Source: Desulfobacteraceae bacterium (GTDB taxonomy: Bacteria; Desulfobacterota; Desulfobacteria; Desulfobacterales; Desulfosarcinaceae). Taken from it: DNA of 56,558 nucleotides. This document shows, piece after piece, positions 49,953 through 56,558 of this stretch. The notes under the pieces were generated by a model. The model did no database searches and was not told where the DNA came from. It worked only from the letters and a program-made list of their open reading frames with translations. The stretch is from positions 1 through 56,558 of the forward strand of contig QZKV01000032.1 in assembly GCA_003599575.1 (NCBI GenBank), written 5' to 3'. The position numbers and the translations under genes are program-made. Within the stretch, counting starts at the first letter, position 1; each line of letters starts with the position of its first letter.

Positions 49953-50861
49953 ATGAACGGCGCTGAAATACAATCGATCAAAGATCTGGCCAAAGCCCGC
50001 AAAGCCGTTATTTTGGCCCATAACTACCAGCCGCCCGATATTCAGGACCTGGCCGATCTGTGCGGCGATTCTCTTGAACTCAGCCGCAAGGCCGCTCAGA
50101 CCGATGCCGAGGTGATCGTTTTTTGCGGCGTGCATTTCATGGCCGAGACCGCCTCCATCCTCTCTCCTGAAAAAACCGTATTGCTGCCGCGCATGGATGC
50201 CGGCTGCCTGATGTCCGATATGATCACGGCCGAAGCATTGCAGATGAAAATCGCCGCCCTGCCGCCCATGCCGGTGGTGACCTATGTCAACTCGACGGCC
50301 GACGTCAAGGCGCTTTCCACCATCTGCTGCACCTCAGCCAATGTGATCCAGGTGGTCAACAGCCTGGCGGCCGATGAAATGCTGCTCACCCCCGATCGCA
50401 ACCTGGCCATGTATGCCGCCTCACGAACCAGAAAAAAGATCCATATCTGGGAGGGCTGCTGCCCCACCCATGAACGGTTGACTTCCGAGGATGTCCGCAA
50501 AGCCCGCGCCGAGCATCCCCAAGCCGTTTTCATCGCCCATCCGGAATGCCGGCCGGAAGTACTCGCCATAGCCGATGTGATCGCCAGCACCTCGGGCATG
50601 CTGCGCCATGCGGCCCAATCCAAGCAAAAAGAATTTATCATCGGCACCGAACAGGGATTGCTCTATCCCCTGGGCAAGGCCAATCCCGACAAGCGGTTTT
50701 ATCCTGCTTCCCCAAAAATGATCTGCAAGAACATGAAGAAGATCCAGCCCGCCGACGTGCTGCGCTGCCTGCAAACCATGACGGGCGAGGTCAAAGTACC
50801 CGAAGAAATCCGCGTGCCGGCGTTTAAAGCGGTCGAGAAGATGATTCAGCTGAAGATTTAA
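49953..50861 (+). CDS. nadA: Quinolinate synthase A
   Basis: The protein has 302 residues. The [4Fe-4S] cysteines typical of the family are C85 (M-D-A-G-C-L-M), the one in E-G-C-C-P-T-H-E and the one in K-M-I-C-K-N-M-K. Conserved H-N-Y-Q in the first strand, C-G-V-H-F-M-A-E-T and H-P-E-C also match. It condenses iminoaspartate and dihydroxyacetone phosphate to quinolinate in NAD synthesis. No nadB or nadC is present nearby. ATG has ttggagaaaag upstream. Confidence 0.97.
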   Translation: MNGAEIQSIKDLAKARKAVILAHNYQPPDIQDLADLCGDSLELSRKAAQTDAEVIVFCGVHFMAETASILSPEKTVLLPRMDAGCLMSDMITAEALQMKIAALPPMPVVTYVNSTADVKALSTICCTSANVIQVVNSLAADEMLLTPDRNLAMYAASRTRKKIHIWEGCCPTHERLTSEDVRKARAEHPQAVFIAHPECRPEVLAIADVIASTSGMLRHAAQSKQKEFIIGTEQGLLYPLGKANPDKRFYPASPKMICKNMKKIQPADVLRCLQTMTGEVKVPEEIRVPAFKAVEKMIQLKI

Positions 50862-50973
50862 CCTGGGGTGCGCAGGATTGATGTGTTCCTGAAATTTCGG
50901 AACCGGCTTCGCAGACAGAATGCGCATGGGGCAGATGAAACGGGGCTTTGACGCAGTCAAAGGAAACTCTTCT

Positions 50974-52437
50974 ATGATGACCACCCAACTACCGGCGAAA
51001 ATGGCGGCTTTTCTGGTTTACAGCCGCCCCGTACTGGTCTTCGGCGGAATGGTATGCGCCCTGGCGGTGATGTGGGGCCGTGATCCGGCCGTCTATACCC
51101 TCGGCGTTTCCTTTTTGCTGGTGTCGATGACTTTTGACCTGATCGACGGCTGGTTCGCCGCCCGCTACCGGCCGCAGGCGCTTCTGGCGCCCCTGGCCGA
51201 CCGCATCATGGATAAACTGGTCTACTCGATCATCTTTCCGGTTGTCGCCGCGGGCGTCATGTGGCGCCTGGCCGGCACCCAGCCAAGCCGGCCGCAGTTG
51301 CTGCATGCCATTTTTGTACTGATCTTGTGCGTAACCGTGCTGATCCGCGACAATTTCGCCGCTTTCATGCGCAGCTTCGCCCTGCGCCAGGGCCAGGAGC
51401 CCGAATCGATCGAGTTCACACGGCTGCGCACCATCGTGGCGGCACCGGTAGGCGCTCTGCTTTACGCCTATGCCTTCCATGTGCCGGAAGGCCCATCCTC
51501 CTGGGTCTACGGCCTGGTTTCCTGGATGGGCACCCTTCCACTGCGAACCCTTTATTTTATTGAAATTTTCTTTTTGATCATCAATTTCGGGTCCATCGCC
51601 GCATATTGCCGCAAATACGGCACGGTCTGCCTCGATGAACTGTGCTTCGGCGATCAGATCCTCCGGCGCAGAATCCTTTCCGTGCTGCCCAACGGTCTGA
51701 CCGTCATGAACGCCATGATGGGGCTGATCGGCGTTTTCTTTGCCTACCAGGGGCGTTTCCGCGAGATGTACTTCATGATGATCGGCGCGGCCACCTTCGA
51801 CAAGCTGGACGGCGCCCTGGCCCGCCGGCTGGGTTTGACCGAACCGTTGCCGGACACCCTGCCCCAAAGAAAAGTCAACCTGGGCAACCTGATGGATGAT
51901 TTCGCGGACGCGATCAGCTTTTGCATTGTTCCGGCCTGGATCTTTTATATTGCTTTGACCTTTTCCAGTCAGGGCCGTTTCGGCAACCTTCCGGTCGAAT
52001 GGATAGCCCTTGCGTATGCGCTCGCCGGGATGGCCCGGCTGGTCTACTTTACCATCGACAAGCATCCGATCCCCGGTTTTTTCAAGGGCCTGCCGACGCC
52101 GGCCGCCGCCTTGCTGGTGCTCGCTCCGCTGGTGATTTACGAACAGGCGCTGGCGGCTTTTCCGGAATGGATCGGCTTCTGGGGCTATTTTACGGCGGCC
52201 CTGATGGTATTCAGCGCCGTGATCATGAATGTGTACCCCGTGCACTATCTTCACATGGGGCGGGCGATGACCCGCAATCCCTGGATCAGCCGGATGATCG
52301 CCGTGGCTTTGATTTTCTGCGCCTTCACACCATATCTGGGGCATGTCAGCCTGATTTTAATGGTGTTGTATGTGCTTTCACCCCTGGCCACCTGGCGTGT
52401 CCATCCCGAAGAGGCGGCGCGCGAAAGCCGGACATGA
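50974..52437 (+). CDS. Fusion of two CDP-alcohol phosphatidyltransferase domains
   Basis: The protein has 487 residues and many membrane helices. Two domains of the CDP-alcohol phosphatidyltransferase family lie in tandem. The first (about 25-190) has D-L-I-D-G-W-F-A-A-R and A-P-L-A-D-R-I-M-D, with the usual glycine replaced by alanine. The second (about 235-400) has the complete motif D-K-L-D-G-A-L-A-R plus G-N-L-M-D-D-F-A-D after a long insert, like phosphatidylserine synthase (PssA). It probably makes a phospholipid head group. Whether both sites are active is unclear. ATG 50974 with aaagga nine bases upstream is preferred. Confidence 0.85.
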   Translation: MMTTQLPAKMAAFLVYSRPVLVFGGMVCALAVMWGRDPAVYTLGVSFLLVSMTFDLIDGWFAARYRPQALLAPLADRIMDKLVYSIIFPVVAAGVMWRLAGTQPSRPQLLHAIFVLILCVTVLIRDNFAAFMRSFALRQGQEPESIEFTRLRTIVAAPVGALLYAYAFHVPEGPSSWVYGLVSWMGTLPLRTLYFIEIFFLIINFGSIAAYCRKYGTVCLDELCFGDQILRRRILSVLPNGLTVMNAMMGLIGVFFAYQGRFREMYFMMIGAATFDKLDGALARRLGLTEPLPDTLPQRKVNLGNLMDDFADAISFCIVPAWIFYIALTFSSQGRFGNLPVEWIALAYALAGMARLVYFTIDKHPIPGFFKGLPTPAAALLVLAPLVIYEQALAAFPEWIGFWGYFTAALMVFSAVIMNVYPVHYLHMGRAMTRNPWISRMIAVALIFCAFTPYLGHVSLILMVLYVLSPLATWRVHPEEAARESRT

Positions 52438-52572
52438 CGTCACCGGGCCTATATGAGGATCGCCTAGCAATCGGGTGCCAACCAACCGAAACAAATCCAA
52501 CGTTTGATTTTCAAATGACAAAACCACAAACCATGATGATTTGTATCATTCGAAACAAATAGGAGCCAAGCT

Positions 52573-53061
52573 ATGGAACCATGCCCTTGCGGCAGCGGCC
52601 AAACGTACGAAGAGTGCTGCCGACCTCTGATTCAGGGATTCCGGCCCGCGCAGACGGCGGAGGAATTGATGCGGTCCCGCTACACCGCCCATGTCAAAGC
52701 GGAGATCGATTATATTGTCGATACGACCGAAGCCGGCCAGCGCGACAAGGTCGATCGCAAGCAGGTCGCCGCCTGGTCTAAAAATGCACAGTGGCTGGGA
52801 TTGGAGATCGTCCAGACGCAAGCCGGCGGACCGGAAGATGAAACGGGCACGGTGGAGTTTACGGCGCGCTACCGGCAAAAAGCCAAGCGGATGGATCATC
52901 GCGAGGTTGCGGAATTCAAAAAAAACGACGGACGGTGGTTCTTCGTGGACGGCCGCGCTCCTACCCCTGAACAAGCGATCCGGCCGGGACCCAAAGTGGG
53001 CCGCAACGATCCGTGTCCGTGCGGCAGCGGCAAAAAATATAAGAAATGCTGCGGAGCGTAA
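52573..53061 (+). CDS. YchJ-family protein with SEC-C motifs
   Basis: The protein has 162 residues. Zinc-binding SEC-C motifs lie at both ends: C-P-C-G-S-G-x5-E-C-C at the start and [13 protein letters not shown] at the end. Between them is an NTF2-like fold (M-R-S-R-Y-T-A-H-V, then W-L-G-L-E-I-V). This is the YchJ layout; function is unknown. ATG has aggagcc upstream. It is convergent with gltD over 71 bases. Confidence 0.9.
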   Translation: MEPCPCGSGQTYEECCRPLIQGFRPAQTAEELMRSRYTAHVKAEIDYIVDTTEAGQRDKVDRKQVAAWSKNAQWLGLEIVQTQAGGPEDETGTVEFTARYRQKAKRMDHREVAEFKKNDGRWFFVDGRAPTPEQAIRPGPKVGRNDPCPCGSGKKYKKCCGA

Positions 53062-53132
53062 GCGCTGAAGCCAATGAAAGGCGGCTGGGGTAAACGGCCT
53101 TGCCCGGCTTCCGAAACTTGACTGGGTGCAAC

Positions 53133-54605
53133 CTATCGTATCAGCGGCAGATCGCAGCACCCCTTGGTGGGCAGGTTGGTCGAACCCATTAAATAGGTGT
53201 CCACCGCGCAGGCCGCTTCGCGGCCCTCCGATATGGCCCAGACGATCAGAGACTGGCCGCGGTGAGCGTCGCCGGCGGTAAAGATGCCCGGTACGGCGGT
53301 CGCATGCGGCCCGGTGGTGGCGATGGTGCCGCTGCGGGTGGTCTTAAATCCCATCTGTGTGGCCAGCGCATCGGCCTGCGGACCGGCATAGCCGATGGCG
53401 ATCAACACCAGATCGGCCGGCCATTCGCGTGTCGTTCCGGGCAGCTCTTCGATCAGGGGCGGACGCTCCGGCCGCGGCGTCATCTGGATGTCCACCGTGA
53501 CCAGTTTGTGGACATGGCCGTTTTCCCCGATGAACTCCTTGGTGAGAATACCCCACTGCCGATGGACACCTTCTTCATGGGAGGGACTGGTGCGCAGGCG
53601 CATCGGATAATAAGGCCAGGGTTGGTGCTCCGGTCTTTCGATCGGGGGCTTACCCACGGCTTCGAAGTTGACAATCGATTTGGCCTTCTGCCGGTTGCAG
53701 GTGCCGACACAATCGCTGCCGGTATCACCGCCGCCGATGACGATCACATCCTTGCCGGCTGCGCTGATGGGCGCGATCCCCGCGGCGCTGAGATCGTCTC
53801 CGGCCACGATGCGGTTCTGGCGGGTCAGAAAATCCATTGCAAAGTGGATGCCTTTGAGATCGCGTCCGGGCAGGGACAGATCGCGCGGGACGGTCGCGCC
53901 GAGGCAAAAGACGACCGCATCGAAGGCCTTGATCTCTTCCGCTGCGACATTGACGCCCACGTTGGCGCTGGTGCGAAACCGGATGCCTTCCTGCTCCATG
54001 ATCGCCAGGCGGCGGTCGATCACCCATTTTTCCATTTTAAAATCGGGGATCCCGTAGCGCAGCAACCCGCCGAGGCGGTCATCGCGTTCGAAAACGGTGA
54101 CCTGGTGCCCGGCATGATTGAGCTGGCTCGCGCAGGCCAGACCTGCCGGACCCGAGCCGATCACGGCGACCGTTTTGCCCGTGCGCTGATCGGGCGGCCG
54201 GGGAAGCACCCAACCCTGCGCAAAGGCGAATTCGATGATCTCCTTTTCGATCAGCTCGATAGTCACGGGCGGTTCAATAAGGGAGAGAACGCAGGCCTCC
54301 TCGCAAGGCGCCGGGCACAGCCGGCCGGTGAATTCGGGGAAATTGTTGGTGGCATTGAGCCGTTCGAACGCTTCGCGCCACAATTCGCGATAGACCGCAT
54401 CGTTCCATTCGGGAATCAGATTGCCCAGCGGACAGCCCGAGATGCAGGTGGGTATGCCGCAATCCATGCAGCGGGCGGCCTGCTCGATCAACTTCTGCTT
54501 TGGAAAATGCTTGTAGATCTCCCGGAAGTCATCGGTGCGCTCCGGCACGGGCCGTTTCCTGGGCATCTCCCGCGGGTATTCCTTGAATCCGGTCGGTTTG
54601 GCCAT
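53133..54605 (-). CDS. gltD: Glutamate synthase small subunit
   Basis: The protein has 490 residues. The N-terminal region has cysteines for two [4Fe-4S] clusters (C-M-D-C-G-I-P-T-C-x3-C-P-L and C-P-A-P-C-E-E-A-C). Two nucleotide-binding folds follow: I-G-S-G-P-A-G-L-A for FAD and I-G-G-G-D-T-G-S-D for NAD(P)H. The ending F-T-A-G-D-A-H-R-G-Q-S fits the family. It passes electrons from NAD(P)H to the large subunit, which turns glutamine and 2-oxoglutarate into two glutamates. It lies downstream of gltB on the same strand, with a REP-like repeat between them. Confidence 0.96.
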   Translation of the reverse strand: MAKPTGFKEYPREMPRKRPVPERTDDFREIYKHFPKQKLIEQAARCMDCGIPTCISGCPLGNLIPEWNDAVYRELWREAFERLNATNNFPEFTGRLCPAPCEEACVLSLIEPPVTIELIEKEIIEFAFAQGWVLPRPPDQRTGKTVAVIGSGPAGLACASQLNHAGHQVTVFERDDRLGGLLRYGIPDFKMEKWVIDRRLAIMEQEGIRFRTSANVGVNVAAEEIKAFDAVVFCLGATVPRDLSLPGRDLKGIHFAMDFLTRQNRIVAGDDLSAAGIAPISAAGKDVIVIGGGDTGSDCVGTCNRQKAKSIVNFEAVGKPPIERPEHQPWPYYPMRLRTSPSHEEGVHRQWGILTKEFIGENGHVHKLVTVDIQMTPRPERPPLIEELPGTTREWPADLVLIAIGYAGPQADALATQMGFKTTRSGTIATTGPHATAVPGIFTAGDAHRGQSLIVWAISEGREAACAVDTYLMGSTNLPTKGCCDLPLIR

Positions 54606-54658
54606 CTTCGTAGTTCTCCCAAAATTGAATTTTTTCTAACGTGCACGATCCTCAGCGG

Positions 54659-54739
54659 TTTCCCTGGTTCCCAAGCCCCGGCTTTCCCTGGTTCCCAAGC
54701 TCCGGCTTGGGAACCCGTTTCAGGAAGCTCAAGCTTCCT
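54659..54739. repeat. REP/RAYT-type repeat with two hairpins between gltB and gltD
   Basis: A 24-base unit is repeated in tandem at 54659-54682 and 54683-54706, differing at one base. The second copy runs into a palindrome with stem gttcccaagc (54691-54700), loop tccg and gcttgggaac (54705-54714). A second stem-loop follows: aggaagct (54722-54729) and agcttcct (54732-54739). Paired hairpins of this kind (core tcccaagc/gcttggga with a tccg-type loop) resemble repeated extragenic palindromes mobilised by RAYT transposases. No RAYT gene is in this window. Confidence 0.7.
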
Positions 54740-54859
54740 CTTCTTTCCCGCCACCCGCTGTACTCCCAATCGGAAGCTTTAAACCCGGGGTTCGTTCACA
54801 GCACGGCCATAGCGGCAGTATTTGGTCATTTTCCCCTGAACCTTTGAGGCGATCGCCTT

Positions 54860-56557
54860 TTACCCAGTCTTCTCCAGCGCACGTTTATAATCCACCGGCA
54901 TGATCTTGATGAACTTGGGAAGGATTTCCTCCCAATGATCCAATACGCGCTGTGCCAACGGACTCTGGGTGTAGGCCAGGTGCTTCTCGATCATCTTCTT
55001 CATTTCGTCGATATCTTCCTGCCTTTCCAGCGGCTCCAAATCCACCATCTTCAGGTTGCAGCGGAAGCGCGCGAAGTCGCCCGCTTCGTCCAGAACATAA
55101 GCGATGCCGCCGCTCATCCCGGCGGCGGTATTGCGGCCGGTAGGGCCTAAAATGACCACCCGGCCGCCGGTCATGTATTCGCAGGCATGATCGCCCGCGC
55201 CCTCGATGACCGCATGGACACCGCTGTTGCGCACGCAGAAGCGTTCGCCGACGATGCCGCGGATGTAGGCTTCTCCGCTGGTGGCGCCGTAAAAGGCCAC
55301 ATTGCCGACGATCACGTTCTCTTCGGCTTTGAAGCCGGCGCTGAGGGGCGGCCGGATGATCAGCCTGGCGCCGGAGAGACCCTTGCCGAAGTAGTCGTTG
55401 GCATCACCGTGAACGATGGCCGTAACCCCCTTGGCGCCGAACGCGAAAAAGCTCTGTCCGGCCGATCCGTTGAACCGCAAGGTGATGGTGTCTTCCGGCA
55501 GCCCGGCTTCACCGTAGCGCAGGGCGATCTCGCTGCTCAAGCGGGTTCCCATGGTGCGGTGCACGTTGCGCACGGCCACGGTGATATCGATCTTCTGCTG
55601 CCGATCCAGGGCCGGACCGACCTGGGCGCGGATCGTGTTCTCGATGCTCTCGTCGAACTGCCGGGTCTGAATGGTGCCGCAGTAATCGAGGATGTGCACG
55701 GGTGCCTGGACCTGGCGCACCACCTTGGACAGATCCAGGCCCTGGGCTTTCCAATGATCGACCACGGGTTGAAAATCCAGGAGGTCGCTGCGGCCGACCA
55801 TTTCGGATACGTGCCGGAATCCCAGGCGCGCCATGATAAGGCGCAACTCTTCGGCGATGAAGCGCATCATGGCAACGACGTGCTCGGGCTTTCCGGTGAA
55901 CCGCTTGCGCAGCTCGGGGTCCTGGGTGGCAATCCCTACCGGGCAGGTGTTCAGGTGGCATACGCGCATCATGATGCATCCCAGGGCCACCAGCGACAGC
56001 GTGCCGAAGCCGAACTCTTCGGCGCCCAGCAGGCAGGCCACGGCCACATCGCGGCCGGTTTTCAACTGGCCGTCGCATTCCAGCACCATGCGGTCGCGCA
56101 GGCCGTTGAGCACCAGCGTTTGATGGGTTTCGGGCAGCCCCAGTTCCCAGGGCGTGCCGGCATAACGGATGGAGCCCTGCGGCGAAGCCCCGGTGCCGCC
56201 CGTATCGCCGCTGATCAGCACGCAGTCGGCGCCGCCCTTGACCACGCCGGCCGCGATGGTGCCGACCCCCACGGCCGAAACCAGCTTGACGCTGACCTTG
56301 GCCCGGGCGTTGGCGCGCTTCAGATCGTAGATCAACTGCGACAGGTCCTCGATAGAGTAGATGTCATGGTGCGGCGGCGGCGAAATCAAACCCACGTAAG
56401 GCGTGCTGCGGCGCGTCTTGGCGATCCAGGGATAGACCTTGAAGCCCGGCAGTTGCCCGCCTTCGCCGGGCTTGGCACCCTGGGCGATTTTAATTTGCAG
56501 TTCGCGGGCGTTGACCAGATAGGTGCCGGTTACGCCGAAGCCGGGCTGCTGGCGCTG
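54860..56557 (-). CDS. gltB: Glutamate synthase large subunit, C-terminal part (5' end outside window)
   Basis: The frame is open from the window edge to the stop at 54860, about 565 residues of a protein near 1500 long. It holds the FMN/synthase domain, with the [3Fe-4S] cysteine pattern C-x5-C-x4-C in [13 protein letters not shown]. The C-terminal beta-helix domain with glycine-rich turns ([20 protein letters not shown]) follows. It is upstream of gltD in the same transcript. ATG 56395 is an internal methionine, not the start. Confidence 0.96.
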   Translation of the reverse strand, partial: QRQQPGFGVTGTYLVNARELQIKIAQGAKPGEGGQLPGFKVYPWIAKTRRSTPYVGLISPPPHHDIYSIEDLSQLIYDLKRANARAKVSVKLVSAVGVGTIAAGVVKGGADCVLISGDTGGTGASPQGSIRYAGTPWELGLPETHQTLVLNGLRDRMVLECDGQLKTGRDVAVACLLGAEEFGFGTLSLVALGCIMMRVCHLNTCPVGIATQDPELRKRFTGKPEHVVAMMRFIAEELRLIMARLGFRHVSEMVGRSDLLDFQPVVDHWKAQGLDLSKVVRQVQAPVHILDYCGTIQTRQFDESIENTIRAQVGPALDRQQKIDITVAVRNVHRTMGTRLSSEIALRYGEAGLPEDTITLRFNGSAGQSFFAFGAKGVTAIVHGDANDYFGKGLSGARLIIRPPLSAGFKAEENVIVGNVAFYGATSGEAYIRGIVGERFCVRNSGVHAVIEGAGDHACEYMTGGRVVILGPTGRNTAAGMSGGIAYVLDEAGDFARFRCNLKMVDLEPLERQEDIDEMKKMIEKHLAYTQSPLAQRVLDHWEEILPKFIKIMPVDYKRALEKTG

Positions 56558-56558
56558 C

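Overview
The window reads as chromosomal DNA of a moderately GC-rich Gram-negative bacterium, most probably a deltaproteobacterium (Desulfobacterota, sulfate-reducer-like). This rests on gene content: a TRAP transporter, an acyl-CoA ligase, a cytoplasmic Mo/W oxidoreductase, very large hybrid sensor kinases with a PocR domain, LolA, and single-strand operons with good Shine-Dalgarno sites. The assignment is inference, because there is no rRNA, tRNA or other phylogenetic marker here.

Layout. 1-3.9 kb: the 3' end of a DUF2254 membrane protein, a DUF305 protein, and a GlxA-type AraC regulator divergent from a winged-helix methyltransferase. 4.2-5.9 kb: a PAS histidine kinase and a NarL-type regulator. 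6.5-15.9 kb: the most interesting block, one strand: acyl-CoA ligase, single-subunit molybdopterin oxidoreductase, TRAP transporter (P, Q, M), an 89-residue orphan, a multi-cluster radical SAM protein of the tetraether-synthase (Tes/Mss-like) superfamily, and an SDR dehydrogenase. It looks like an uptake, activation and conversion pathway for an organic acid, possibly controlled by the kinase/regulator pair just upstream. 16-21.6 kb: two MFS transporters around a decayed surE remnant, a secreted PQQ-type sugar dehydrogenase, and a small secreted intradiol-dioxygenase-like protein. 22-30.6 kb: two giant hybrid kinases overlapping by 8 bp; the second joins CheB, CheR, PAS, PocR, kinase and receiver domains. 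30.8-37.7 kb: a frame-disrupted exonuclease/GIY-YIG gene, a coiled-coil protein, a fatty-acid desaturase, a cyclase/TPR protein, an MBL-fold hydrolase and an orphan. 37.8-45.5 kb: a fosmidomycin-resistance-like MFS protein, a response regulator, a NYN/LOTUS protein, a three-gene ABC-2 exporter, cyclophilin, and a thioredoxin with two zinc ribbons. 45.7-56.6 kb: a hybrid kinase with a separate HPt protein, an orphan, LolA, NadA, a double CDP-alcohol phosphatidyltransferase fusion, a YchJ-like SEC-C protein, and glutamate synthase (GltD plus the 3' part of GltB) separated by a REP-like repeat.

No tRNA, rRNA, CRISPR array, prophage or intact insertion sequence was seen. Start codons were chosen by ribosome-binding site and domain boundaries, so several are internal to the longest open frame. 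All family calls were made by reading the translations, not by database search.
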